From Actinomycetota bacterium (GTDB lineage: Bacteria > Actinomycetota > Actinomycetes > S36-B12 > UBA5976): a DNA stretch of 12,648 nt. The stretch covers positions 1 to 12,648 of the forward strand of contig CANJRK010000013.1 of NCBI GenBank assembly GCA_947476765.1, in the 5' to 3' direction. Made by a program: the position numbers and the translations under genes. The notes beneath the pieces were generated by a model. It ran no database searches. It was not told the DNA's origin and was given only the letters and a program-made list of their open reading frames with translations. Positions 5,755-12,648 of this stretch are shown here, piece by piece (the first letter of the stretch is position 1; each line of letters starts with the position of its first letter).

Positions 5755-7017
5755 CTAGTCAAGAGCAGATCGCATCGCAGCAAATTTTGCTTGGGATTCA
5801 GCTACTTCAGATTCTCCAGTAGATCCCGAAACAATGCCGCAACCTGCGTAAAGGCGCAAACTTGTCCGCTGGGAATTTTCGACCAAGGCACAACGTAAGG
5901 CAATTCCAAACTCACCATCACCATTAGCCGCAATCCAACCAATTGGTGCGGAGTATCTGCCGCGATCCATGCCTTCAAGTTCACGAATTACTTGCGATGC
6001 CCGCTCAGTAGGTGTGCCACAGACTGCAGCTGTTGGGTGAAGTGAGGCGGCAAGTGCAAGTGCAGGCGCAGCGTCCACAAGCTCACCAGTGACATCTGTT
6101 GCTAAGTGCTGAACGTTTGCCAGACGCAGAATAAATGGACGATCTGGAACATTTAAGTCGGTGCAATGTGTTGCTAACGCAGCAGCAACAGACTCGACCG
6201 CATACACATGCTCCTCTTGATCCTTGTCAGAACCAAGTAGCTCCGCTGCCAGCTGACCATCTCTATCACTATTGCTACTTCGTCGCATTGTGCCGGCAAG
6301 AACTCGACTGGTGACATGCTCACCGTCTCGCTTGATTAACAATTCCGGCGTGGCACCGATTAGACCATCAACGCTGAAGGTCCAGCACTCGGGAAATGAC
6401 TCGTTCAATCTCATTAACAACGCACCAATGTGCAATGGCTCGTCGAGCTGCGCCACAATGTCTCGAGCAAGTACAACTTTGTCTAGCTCGCCAGCATTGA
6501 TTCGACTAACTGCTGAATCAACTGCGGCTTGCCAATCATCAACCGAACGTGATCCATCCAGGTAGGTAACTTGATTTATGCCATGAGTAAGTGAATGTGG
6601 TCGGCCGATTTGACTGATAACACCGGTTACTTGATTGTCCGTTATTGGAGTTTCGCTGATGACAGTCAGTGAAGTTTTCGAATTGTTTCGACGCACCACG
6701 ATATTTGGGACCACTACTACTGAAGTTCCTGGCTGCTTATCAAAAGCAAATGAGGCAAAAGCAATCGGGCTCCCACCTTCAGCCAGCGCACACTGCTGAG
6801 ACCACCATCGTTGCGCTCGACTAAATCGTTCTGGTCCAGAGATCGTTATCCGGGTAACTTCGCCTAAGCCAATAATTCCAGTTTGATCCGAGGTTGGTCC
6901 ATGCACCCAAGCCAGACCACCTTCAGCTGGCAGGAGCGAGAGTAGATGCGGAATATCAGGTAATTCAGTAGCCCGAACGTAGAGAGTCGCCGTTGGATCT
7001 AATGCTGCTGAAGTCAT
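5755..7017 (-). CDS. menF: Isochorismate synthase (MenF/EntC/DhbC family)
   Basis: A 420-residue chorismate-binding enzyme, of usual length, that converts chorismate to isochorismate at the head of menaquinone synthesis. The C-terminal catalytic domain shows GELDKVVLAR with Lys180 at the place of the catalytic base lysine, GATPELL (221-227), SRVLAGTMRR (237-246), SDKDQEEH (263-270), LHPTAAVCGTP (326-336), RGRYSAPIGW (352-361) and the final GCGIVSGSTGESEVAESQAK with its Mg-binding glutamates. The N-terminal part is divergent, as usual for the family. Because menC, menD and menG share this locus, MenF is more likely than a siderophore-linked EntC/DhbC; no siderophore genes are present. The gene runs opposite to its neighbours and shares a 66-bp divergent region with the 471-residue membrane protein. 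No ribosome site precedes the ATG at 7017; TAGGCT lies 9 nt upstream. Confidence 0.92.
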   Translation of the reverse strand: MTSAALDPTATLYVRATELPDIPHLLSLLPAEGGLAWVHGPTSDQTGIIGLGEVTRITISGPERFSRAQRWWSQQCALAEGGSPIAFASFAFDKQPGTSVVVVPNIVVRRNNSKTSLTVISETPITDNQVTGVISQIGRPHSLTHGINQVTYLDGSRSVDDWQAAVDSAVSRINAGELDKVVLARDIVAQLDEPLHIGALLMRLNESFPECWTFSVDGLIGATPELLIKRDGEHVTSRVLAGTMRRSSNSDRDGQLAAELLGSDKDQEEHVYAVESVAAALATHCTDLNVPDRPFILRLANVQHLATDVTGELVDAAPALALAASLHPTAAVCGTPTERASQVIRELEGMDRGRYSAPIGWIAANGDGEFGIALRCALVENSQRTSLRLYAGCGIVSGSTGESEVAESQAKFAAMRSALD

Positions 7018-7026
7018 AACTACATA

Positions 7027-7032
7027 AGCCTA
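7027..7032 (-). promoter_or_regulatory. Candidate -10 element (TAGGCT) for menF
   Basis: On the minus strand, TAGGCT stands 9 nt before the menF ATG, which has no Shine-Dalgarno sequence. It fits TANNNT and would give a leader of only a few bases. No good -35 is seen. Support is weak and comes mainly from its similarity to the element facing it at 7072. Confidence 0.3.
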
Positions 7033-7071
7033 CGGCCCTTTGAGATTCTGAACATCTGCAGCAAAGCCACT

Positions 7072-7077
7072 TAGACT
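7072..7077 (+). promoter_or_regulatory. Candidate -10 element (TAGACT) of a leaderless promoter
   Basis: TAGACT fits TANNNT and ends exactly 6 nt before the GTG at 7084, which lacks a Shine-Dalgarno sequence. CTGAAC (7049-7054) could be a weak -35 with a 17-nt spacer. The element sits in the 66-bp region (7018-7083) between menF and the unknown membrane protein, so the two divergent genes would start from promoters a few tens of bases apart. No inverted repeat stands out in that region. Confidence 0.42.
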
Positions 7078-7083
7078 GACGCT

Positions 7084-8499
7084 GTGAGTAATCGCAAGCG
7101 CGCCATTGATTTATCAAGGTTTTCCGAACTTGCTATCCAGATAAGCGGGCCACGGGCCTTTAGTGCAACCGCATTGATTTTGGCTTCAATGATTGTGTCT
7201 TTGAACAAGATTTCAGTTATTACATTCAGCACCCTGGATCCACTGATTTATGTTGCAAGCGCCGTGATTTTGTCACAAATGATCGCAATTGTTTTTTTGG
7301 CGCTGATTGGAAAAGCAATATCTCGAGTTATAAATCTCGTACTTAGAGTCACATTATTAGTTAGTGCATATGGGATCTCGAACCTCGTTGCAAATAAAAT
7401 CCTAGAGCTACTGTTTAACGCCTGGAGTTTAGAACTGGTAACGCCTTCTACTTGGCAGGCACTTATTAGCGTAATTTTCTCAACTCTAATTTTCCTTGGT
7501 AGTAGCTGGGTCGTGCATCTAATTACTGGAAATATGAATCAAGTTTCTACAGCTGACGGAATTGTGGATGAATTATTCCGGGAACGCCAGCGCTTAATTC
7601 AAATAGTAAATGATGGTAGAAATTTTGCTGGGCGCGAATTATCACTAGAGGTTCAAGCATCGCGTAGCGCGCTGGAATCTTTGGAATCAAACTCTGGGCT
7701 TACAGAAGAGTCATCCGCCGACCTTGAAGCGTTGCGTCAGACGCTTTCAAAAGTAGGAATGAAAACCCAAGCTTCGACTTCTTCGATATCAAACCGAGCC
7801 AGCGGGCCAAGCCAAATTTCAAGAAAATACTATTTGTTTAACCCCATCATCGATTATTTAAAAAGGGAAAATAGTTTTCTCCCAATTTCCATGGCATTGA
7901 TTTCACTTTTTGGATTTGGCACTTGGCTTGGTTATTTCGTTGACGCTCGCGGCATTGTTTTATGGGGGTCTACTTTAAGCCTTGTAGGTTACGGAGTTTT
8001 CTGGACATACGTCAAGTTGCTGGCTCCAAGGCTTGTGAGATTGCCAATAGTATTTAGAATTTTATTTTTCGAGGTCCTGTTGATTTTTTATTTATTTTTC
8101 TGGTTTTTGTTGCTGGGTTTCATTGCAGGTGACAATTCAAGTTCATACAGCGTTGCTTTAGCTAATGCAATTGCCCCATTTTTGTTATTCAACGGAGCGG
8201 CAGCAATAGGTGGTGTCTTGAATTCCACTCAAATTTATCGAGCAGAGTTACTTGTTCAAACCTCGGAATTGCGAATTTCATTAATGGAACTCGAGGCCAC
8301 CCGTAACTTGGAAGAAGATATTTGGAAATCTTTATTTGCTGGAGATATTGTTAATTCGCCGACGACTGCAAGTGTGATGCTAAATGACCTATCAGTTGCG
8401 GGTGACACCCAAAAGATAAGTGAAGCACTTCCCGGCATATTGGCCATTTGGAATTCAGTTGAAACCAAACTTCAAATTGTTGGTAATCAAACCCGGTAA
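7084..8499 (+). CDS. Unrecognised 471-residue membrane protein with two similar halves
   Basis: I do not recognise the family. There are eight likely membrane helices in two groups of four: about 26-42, 54-76, 86-108 and 125-147, then 265-287, 291-311, 322-347 and 356-378. Each group is followed by a soluble, mostly helical stretch (155-225 and 385-471). The halves correspond in layout and locally in sequence, for instance SRVINLVLRVTLL against PRLVRLPIVFRILFF before the third helix. The first soluble part holds RELSLEVQ, resembling the RELHGEVQ-type H-box region of DHp (HisKA_3-like) domains but with Ser for His; the second holds SLFAGDIV at the matching place. No ATPase domain follows, so it would not be a working kinase. 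GTG 7084 starts the frame, probably leaderless. It lies between menF and menG, with menG 33 nt downstream. The sensory idea is inference. The AT-rich patch around 8056-8110 is explained by hydrophobic codons. Confidence 0.7.
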   Translation: MSNRKRAIDLSRFSELAIQISGPRAFSATALILASMIVSLNKISVITFSTLDPLIYVASAVILSQMIAIVFLALIGKAISRVINLVLRVTLLVSAYGISNLVANKILELLFNAWSLELVTPSTWQALISVIFSTLIFLGSSWVVHLITGNMNQVSTADGIVDELFRERQRLIQIVNDGRNFAGRELSLEVQASRSALESLESNSGLTEESSADLEALRQTLSKVGMKTQASTSSISNRASGPSQISRKYYLFNPIIDYLKRENSFLPISMALISLFGFGTWLGYFVDARGIVLWGSTLSLVGYGVFWTYVKLLAPRLVRLPIVFRILFFEVLLIFYLFFWFLLLGFIAGDNSSSYSVALANAIAPFLLFNGAAAIGGVLNSTQIYRAELLVQTSELRISLMELEATRNLEEDIWKSLFAGDIVNSPTTASVMLNDLSVAGDTQKISEALPGILAIWNSVETKLQIVGNQTR

Positions 8500-8520
8500 T
8501 GCAGTTGGCCGAAATTCTGG

Positions 8521-8526
8521 CAGACT
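8521..8526 (+). promoter_or_regulatory. Candidate -10-like element (CAGACT) before menG
   Basis: CAGACT ends exactly 6 nt before the menG ATG, which lacks a usable Shine-Dalgarno sequence (GAAG is only 1 nt away). It differs by one base from TAGACT at 7072 and has the same spacing. It lies in the 33-nt gap after the unknown membrane protein gene, so menG may have its own leaderless start in addition to readthrough. The first base departs from TANNNT, so confidence is low. Confidence 0.28.
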
Positions 8527-8532
8527 AGAAGC

Positions 8533-9222
8533 ATGTCCCGCGCCAACTTGAATAAAGAGCCACACGAAGTGGCCGCAATGTTTGATGCCGTTGCAAAAAA
8601 ATACGACATTACAAATGATGTACTTTCTTTAGGTCAAACAAAGAGCTGGCGTAAAGCGGTAGTTTCAGCAGTAGCACCGAAGACAGGTGAGCTGATTTTG
8701 GATCTTGCAGCTGGAACAGGTACCAGCACCCAACCGTTTTATGAAGCAGGTGCAATTCCCACAGCATGCGATTTCAGTCCTGGCATGATTGCAGTTGGGC
8801 GCAAGCAATTTCCGCACTTGAATTTTGTCCAAGGCGATGCCATGAATCTGCCATTTGAAGACAACTATTTTGATGCAGTAACGATTTCCTTTGGACTAAG
8901 AAATGTCCAAGACCCTAAGCGGGCACTTTCTGAAATGTCGAGAGTCACACGCCCCGGCGGCCGCCTCGTAGTTTGTGAATTCAGTCATCCCACATGGTCG
9001 CCATTTCGTACGATCTATATGGAATACCTGATGAAAGCATTACCTGCGGTTGCGAGCAAGATGTCGAGCAACCCCGATGCCTATGTTTACTTGGCAGAGT
9101 CAATAAGAGCTTGGCCAAATCAAGCCGAATTGAGCGCAGTTATATTGTCTTCTGGCTGGGACACCTGTGAATTCCGAGATTTAACGGGTGGAATTGTGGC
9201 GCTTCATCGGGCCACTAAGTAG
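8533..9222 (+). CDS. menG: Demethylmenaquinone methyltransferase (MenG/UbiE)
   Basis: This SAM-dependent enzyme methylates demethylmenaquinone, the last step of menaquinone synthesis. The 229-residue length is typical. The UbiE signature [16 protein letters not shown] (24-39) has the actinobacterial form; SAM motif I is [12 protein letters not shown] (55-66), followed by CDFSPGM (79-85), GDAMNLPF (101-108), and the second signature [17 protein letters not shown] (137-153). Menaquinone is the respiratory quinone in actinobacteria, and menC, menD and menF are nearby, so the product is MenG and not a ubiquinone enzyme. It follows the 471-residue membrane protein by 33 nt and precedes nuoA by 171 nt. 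The start at 8533 agrees with family N-termini; there is no clear ribosome site. Confidence 0.95.
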   Translation: MSRANLNKEPHEVAAMFDAVAKKYDITNDVLSLGQTKSWRKAVVSAVAPKTGELILDLAAGTGTSTQPFYEAGAIPTACDFSPGMIAVGRKQFPHLNFVQGDAMNLPFEDNYFDAVTISFGLRNVQDPKRALSEMSRVTRPGGRLVVCEFSHPTWSPFRTIYMEYLMKALPAVASKMSSNPDAYVYLAESIRAWPNQAELSAVILSSGWDTCEFRDLTGGIVALHRATK

Positions 9223-9252
9223 CCAGTTGCCGATAGCTAGACCCAAAGCAAA

Positions 9253-9286
9253 GCAGCCAGAACGGTTTCAAATAAACTAGGGCTGC
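9253..9286 (+). other. Hairpin after menG, just before the Rex-type site
   Basis: GCAGCC (9253-9258) pairs with GGCTGC (9281-9286), and inside it GGTTT (9264-9268) pairs with AAACT (9274-9278) around CAAAT, with one G-U pair in RNA. It begins 30 nt after the menG stop and could mark the end of the menG transcript. There is no T-run, so it is not a standard intrinsic terminator. It overlaps the TAAACT promoter candidate, and both cannot be firmly assigned. Confidence 0.3.
9273..9278 (+). promoter_or_regulatory. Candidate -10 element (TAAACT) of the nuo operon
   Basis: TAAACT matches the TANACT form seen at 7072 and would start transcription near 9285, just before the Rex-type site at 9289-9306. 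A repressor bound there would then sit over the first transcribed bases. No clear -35 is seen. Other candidates in this 171-nt gap are AATAAT inside the operator (9295-9300) and TAGGAT (9345-9350), so the start point is not settled. Confidence 0.3.
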
Positions 9287-9288
9287 AT

Positions 9289-9306
9289 TAGTGAAATAAT
9301 TCACAA
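9289..9306. promoter_or_regulatory. Rex-type redox operator upstream of nuoA
   Basis: TAGTGAA-ATAA-TTCACAA matches the Rex consensus TTGTGAA-N4-TTCACAA at 13 of 14 fixed positions; only the second base differs, and the core GTGAA/TTCAC is perfect. The four central bases are all A/T. Rex is a repressor that senses the NADH/NAD+ ratio and is released by NADH. The nuo operon is an established Rex target in Streptomyces coelicolor. The site is 87 nt before the nuoA start and is the strongest symmetric element in the 9223-9393 gap. Whether this organism encodes Rex cannot be seen from the window. Confidence 0.72.
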
Positions 9307-9393
9307 ACGCACAAATGCTGGAATTTCATAGGTCTTTTCGGATCTAGGATTGGTTAGCGCCAACAGTTAGCACTAGCGAAGGGTGGCCTCACA

Positions 9394-9762
9394 GTGGGAC
9401 AGGGCAACGTTTACCTACCCATTCTTTTCTTAGGTCTATTGGCTTTTGGTTTTGCTGCTTTTTCAGTTGCCATTGCTTCCATCACAGGCCCTAAACGTTA
9501 TAACCGGGCAAAAGTTGATGCCTACGAATGTGGCATTCAACCAGCGCAAATTCAACTTGGCGGGGGTCGCTTCCCAGTTAAGTACTACATCACCGCGATG
9601 CTATTTATTGTTTTCGACATTGAAATAGTTTTTCTGTACCCATGGGCAGTTTCCTTTGATGCACTTGGTCTCTTTGGTCTAATTGAAATGATCATTTTTG
9701 TACTCACAGTTCTAGTTGCGTACGCATTCGTGTGGCGTCGCGGCGGGCTTGAGTGGGATTAA
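9394..9762 (+). CDS. nuoA: NADH-quinone oxidoreductase subunit A
   Basis: A 122-residue membrane subunit of complex I near the junction of the peripheral and membrane arms. It has three membrane helices at about 7-29, 63-86 and 94-115. The conserved loop YECGIQP (44-50) and the FDIEIVFLYPWA stretch (74-85) with Asp75 and Glu77 are diagnostic for NuoA. Start is GTG 9394, with GAAGGG (9378-9383) 10 nt upstream. It is the first gene of the nuo operon; nuoB begins 21 nt after its stop. Regulation by the Rex-type site upstream is likely. Confidence 0.96.
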   Translation: MGQGNVYLPILFLGLLAFGFAAFSVAIASITGPKRYNRAKVDAYECGIQPAQIQLGGGRFPVKYYITAMLFIVFDIEIVFLYPWAVSFDALGLFGLIEMIIFVLTVLVAYAFVWRRGGLEWD

Positions 9763-9783
9763 GAAGTTTGAGGTAAACAGAAA

Positions 9784-10338
9784 ATGGGATTGGAAGAAAA
9801 ATTACCGAGTGGAGTTCTGCTCACTACGGTAGAAGGTCTAGCTGGTTATGCCCGCAAGAATTCGTTGTGGCCTGCTACATTTGGCCTTGCCTGCTGCGCT
9901 ATCGAAATGATGGCATCTGGGGCTGGACGTTACGACTTAGCTCGTTTTGGTATGGAAGTTTTTCGCGCCTCACCTCGCCAAGCAGACTTAATGATTGTTG
10001 CTGGTCGCGTGAGTCAAAAGATGGCTCCGGTACTTCGTCAAATTTATGATCAAATGCCAGAACCAAAGTGGGTACTCGCCATGGGTGCCTGTGCATCATC
10101 TGGTGGCATGTTCAATAACTATGCAATTGTGCAAGGCGTAGATCACGTGGTGCCTGTAGACATTTATTTACCAGGTTGTCCACCGCGCCCGGAAATGCTA
10201 ATTGATGCCTTGCTAAAGCTGCATGAACAGATTGGCGATACGAAGTTAGGTTCAAATCGCAAGCGCGAGATCGTTGAACTTGAACAAGCTGCACTGATGG
10301 CCACACCTGTCACAGCACAGAAAGGCTTGCTGCGATGA
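9784..10338 (+). CDS. nuoB: NADH-quinone oxidoreductase subunit B
   Basis: This peripheral-arm subunit of complex I carries iron-sulfur cluster N2, which passes electrons to the quinone. The four N2 cysteines are present: Cys37 and Cys38 ([10 protein letters not shown]), Cys103 (MGACASSGG) and Cys132 ([10 protein letters not shown]). The protein is 184 residues, with a C-terminal tail beyond LLKLHEQI that is common in actinobacteria. GAGG (9770-9773) lies 10 nt before the ATG. Its stop overlaps the nuoC start in an ATGA, so the two should be translated together. Confidence 0.97.
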   Translation: MGLEEKLPSGVLLTTVEGLAGYARKNSLWPATFGLACCAIEMMASGAGRYDLARFGMEVFRASPRQADLMIVAGRVSQKMAPVLRQIYDQMPEPKWVLAMGACASSGGMFNNYAIVQGVDHVVPVDIYLPGCPPRPEMLIDALLKLHEQIGDTKLGSNRKREIVELEQAALMATPVTAQKGLLR

Positions 10339-11030
10339 GTGATGTTGTCGTGCCAGCAGGCCAACCGCTGTTAGAAGTAACTGCTGTAAACCAGGGAATG
10401 TTTGGGGCTTCAGGCTCAGGGGATACCTCTGGTTTTGGAGGACTTGTAACTGTAGTTCCAGTTCCAGTTGCTTCGGCTCGACCATTTGGTAGTTACTTTG
10501 ATGTCATCGCCGATGAATTGCAGGCCGCACTTCCGGATTTTGATTCCACATGGGACAAGGCAATTGAAAAGGTTGTTGTAGATCGCGATGAACTCACTTT
10601 GCATGTTCGCCCAAGTGAACTTGTTGCAGTAGCAAAAGCCCTACGCGATGAACCAGGCTTAAGGTTCGAGTTGTGTTTGGGCGTTAGCGGCGTGCACTAC
10701 CCAGGACACGATGGCCGTGAGATGCATGCGGTCTATCAATTCCGATCAATAACTCATAACCGACTAGTTCGCGTTGAAGTTTCAGTTCCAGATTCAAATC
10801 CACACGTGCCTTCAATCATGCCGATTTATCCAACTAACGATTGGCATGAACGCGAAACTTACGATTTCTTTGGAATCATTTTTGACGGTCATCCACATTT
10901 GATTCGCATCATGATGCCAGATGATTGGCAAGGACACCCACAACGTAAGGACTATCCATTAGGTGGCGTTCCAGTTGAATATAAAGGTGCGACCATTCCA
11001 CCTCCAGATATGCGGAGGTCGTACAGCTAA
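10335..11030 (+). CDS. nuoC: NADH-quinone oxidoreductase subunit C
   Basis: A 231-residue peripheral-arm subunit of complex I, separate from NuoD and not fused as in E. coli. The family signature runs at 171-208: [18 protein letters not shown] followed by [14 protein letters not shown]. The N-terminal extension with [16 protein letters not shown] (22-37) is typical of actinobacterial NuoC. There is no ribosome site before its ATG; initiation is probably coupled to nuoB through the ATGA overlap. The stop shares one base with the nuoD start (TAATG). Confidence 0.96.
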   Translation: MSDVVVPAGQPLLEVTAVNQGMFGASGSGDTSGFGGLVTVVPVPVASARPFGSYFDVIADELQAALPDFDSTWDKAIEKVVVDRDELTLHVRPSELVAVAKALRDEPGLRFELCLGVSGVHYPGHDGREMHAVYQFRSITHNRLVRVEVSVPDSNPHVPSIMPIYPTNDWHERETYDFFGIIFDGHPHLIRIMMPDDWQGHPQRKDYPLGGVPVEYKGATIPPPDMRRSYS

Positions 11031-12349
11031 TGTCTGATACTTACGCTCCAACTTATGAAACTACTGACGGTCGCGTACACACCGTCATGGGTCAGGATTG
11101 GGATTCAGTTCTTGGTGCTGCGCAAGGCCAGGCCGAACGTGTAGTTGTAAACATGGGTCCACAACACCCATCAACACATGGTGTGCTGCGATTAATTTTG
11201 GAACTCGAAGGTGAAACTGTAACCGAAGCCCGTTGTGGCATTGGGTACTTGCACACTGGTATTGAAAAGAATTTGGAATTCCGCACCTGGACTCAAGGCG
11301 TGACTTTTGTTACGCGCATGGATTACTTGTCACCATTTTTTAATGAAGCTGCGTACTGCCTTGGCGTTGAAAAACTTCTTGGAATAACGGACCAAATTCC
11401 AGAGCGTGCGCAAATCATTCGCGTGATGATGATGGAACTTAATCGCGTCTCGTCACACTTGGTAGCACTGGCGACCGGAGGCATGGAACTGGGCGCGCTA
11501 ACCGCAATGATCTTTGGCTTCCGAGAGCGCGAATCAGTTCTCGATTTATTTGAATTAGTAACTGGGTTGCGCATGAATAGTGCATACATTCGACCTGGTG
11601 GTGTAGCCCAAGACCTTCCAGCAGGAGCCGAAAAGCAAATTCGCGACACCATCATGTCCCTGCCGCGACGCATGAAAGACACAGCCGACATGTTGGTTGA
11701 TAACTCAATCTGGATGGCGCGCACATCTGGAATCGGAAAACTTGATCTAGCTGGCTGTATGGCACTTGGTGTAACTGGTCCAGTTTTGCGAGCAACTGGA
11801 TTGCCACAAGATCTTCGCAAGAGTGCGCCATACAGTGGCTACGAAAACTATGAGTTTGATGTCATGACACAGACCACTGCTGATTCATATGGCCGATTCT
11901 TAATTCGACTAACCGAAATGGGACAGTCACTAAACATCGTGGAACAGTGCCTAGACCGATTGCAGCCAGGTCCAGTAATGGTTGAAGATAAGAAAATTGC
12001 TTGGCCAGCTCAACTTTCAATTGGATCTGACGGTCAAGGCAATTCCCTAGATCACATTCGTCACATCATGGGCGAATCAATGGAAGCATTAATCCATCAC
12101 TTCAAGTTAGTTACTGAAGGCTTCCAGGTTCCAGCCGGTCAGGTTTACAGTGCTGTTGAATCACCTCGTGGTGAACTTGGCGTACACATAGTTTCGGATG
12201 GCAGCACACGTCCTTACCGCGTGCACTACCGCGATCCATCATTTACAAATCTGCAAGCAGTTGCCGCAATGTGCGAAGGTGGCCAAATTGCAGACGTCAT
12301 CGCAGCGGTTGCTTCTATTGACCCTGTCATGGGAGGCGTTGACCGCTAA
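11030..12349 (+). CDS. nuoD: NADH-quinone oxidoreductase subunit D
   Basis: A 439-residue subunit of complex I that forms the quinone-binding pocket together with NuoB. Quinone-pocket residues can be placed: His50 in GPQHPSTHG and Tyr99 in RMDYLSPF, the same 49-residue spacing as His38 and Tyr87 of Thermus thermophilus Nqo4. Other marks are [19 protein letters not shown] (69-87), [23 protein letters not shown] and the family-typical ending VMGGVDR. GGAGGT (11014-11019) lies 10 nt before the ATG. The gene is followed directly by nuoE with no gap. Confidence 0.97.
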   Translation: MSDTYAPTYETTDGRVHTVMGQDWDSVLGAAQGQAERVVVNMGPQHPSTHGVLRLILELEGETVTEARCGIGYLHTGIEKNLEFRTWTQGVTFVTRMDYLSPFFNEAAYCLGVEKLLGITDQIPERAQIIRVMMMELNRVSSHLVALATGGMELGALTAMIFGFRERESVLDLFELVTGLRMNSAYIRPGGVAQDLPAGAEKQIRDTIMSLPRRMKDTADMLVDNSIWMARTSGIGKLDLAGCMALGVTGPVLRATGLPQDLRKSAPYSGYENYEFDVMTQTTADSYGRFLIRLTEMGQSLNIVEQCLDRLQPGPVMVEDKKIAWPAQLSIGSDGQGNSLDHIRHIMGESMEALIHHFKLVTEGFQVPAGQVYSAVESPRGELGVHIVSDGSTRPYRVHYRDPSFTNLQAVAAMCEGGQIADVIAAVASIDPVMGGVDR

Positions 12350-12648
12350 ATGTCTTTGTCACAACAAACTCGGGAACAGGCGCGAGAAATTATTTCCCGT
12401 TATCCGCAGGCTCGATCTGCGCTATTGCCAATGTTGCATTTAGTTCAATCCGAAGAAGGCTACGTAAGTGCCGACGGAATTTCACTTTGTGCTGAAGAAC
12501 TTTCATTAACGACTGCTGAAGTTGCTGCCGTAGCAACGTTTTACACGATGTACCACAGAAAGCCTGCGGGTGAATATCACATTGGAGTTTGCATCAACCC
12601 AGGTTGTGGAATTCTTGGTGGCGATGCGATCTGGGACAAGCTAAGCAA
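12350..12648 (+). CDS. nuoE: NADH-quinone oxidoreductase subunit E, N-terminal part
   Basis: The frame opens at ATG 12350, immediately after the nuoD stop, and is cut by the window end after 99 codons. NuoE is the thioredoxin-like subunit holding a 2Fe-2S cluster in the NADH dehydrogenase module. The visible part starts MSLSQQTREQAREIISRYP, continues through VAAVATFYTMYHRKP (58-72), and shows the first two cluster ligands, Cys81 and Cys86, in GVCINPGCGILGGDAI. The second ligand pair would lie beyond the window. A ribosome site GGGAGG (12331-12336) sits 13 nt upstream, inside nuoD. Confidence 0.92.
   Translation, partial: MSLSQQTREQAREIISRYPQARSALLPMLHLVQSEEGYVSADGISLCAEELSLTTAEVAAVATFYTMYHRKPAGEYHIGVCINPGCGILGGDAIWDKLS

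Noticed and set aside
5284..5758. Long alternative frames on both strands over the P450 3' half
   Set aside because: The P450 frame carries all family motifs here; the other frames have no motifs and are by-products of its codon use.
5779..5791. Palindrome AGCAAATTTTGCT as a terminator for the P450 gene
   Set aside because: It is too short to fold with a proper loop, has no T-run and lies in conserved menF coding sequence.
7084..8499. Recently acquired gene because it looks more AT-rich than its neighbours
   Set aside because: The T-rich patches fall in membrane helices, where hydrophobic codons are T-rich, and there are no flanking repeats or mobility genes.
9353..9371. Direct repeat GTTAGC and an imperfect palindrome (GTTAGCGCCAAC) upstream of nuoA
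   Set aside because: Too short and imperfect to separate from chance, and much weaker than the Rex-type site nearby.
11323..11820. A 165-codon minus-strand open frame inside nuoD
   Set aside because: It is a shadow of the strongly conserved nuoD reading frame, with no recognisable protein content.

Overview
The window is a densely packed chromosomal segment from an actinobacterium of moderate to low GC content. Three things point that way. The first is the protein families: actinobacterial-type MenC/MenD, a stand-alone RecB-like nuclease with an Fe-S cysteine set, and a NuoC with the N-terminal [13 protein letters not shown] stretch. The second is the adjacency of menaquinone genes to a nuo operon. 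The third is a set of starts that look leaderless. The base composition is much more AT-rich than in Streptomyces or Mycobacterium, which would suit a streamlined aquatic lineage such as Nanopelagicales (acI). That placement is inference; no 16S or other phylogenetic marker was examined.

Layout. Bases 1-2020 hold the end of menC and all of menD, overlapping by ATGA. A P1-family (DmpA-type) aminopeptidase follows at 2032-3153, then a PD-(D/E)XK RecB-like nuclease at 3210-4067. A small four-helix membrane protein (4110-4526) and a cytochrome P450 (4552-5751) are linked through a tiny 10-codon ORF that repeats the P450 start. Convergent to the P450, separated by 3 bp, lies menF on the minus strand (5755-7017). 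Across a 66-bp divergent region an unrecognised 471-residue membrane protein (7084-8499) starts, followed by menG/ubiE (8533-9222). After a 170-bp regulatory gap the nuo operon begins: nuoA, nuoB, nuoC, nuoD and the start of nuoE, which runs off the window.

How it works together. MenF makes isochorismate, MenD condenses it with 2-oxoglutarate, MenC dehydrates the product to o-succinylbenzoate, and MenG performs the final methylation to menaquinone. Complex I (Nuo) then uses menaquinone as electron acceptor. The window is therefore largely a quinone-synthesis and quinone-use locus, interrupted by a peptidase, a nuclease, a small membrane protein, a P450 and one unknown membrane protein.

Most notable signals. 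(1) A near-perfect Rex-type operator lies at 9289-9306 upstream of nuoA. (2) A diverged duplication of the P450 translation start forms a double ATGA relay (4522-4574). (3) The 471-residue unknown protein seems to consist of two similar halves, each with four membrane helices and a helical region resembling a degenerate histidine-kinase dimerisation domain. (4) Three Shine-Dalgarno-less starts share a YASACT hexamer exactly 6 nt upstream of the start codon. No CRISPR array, mobile element, tRNA or rRNA was seen.
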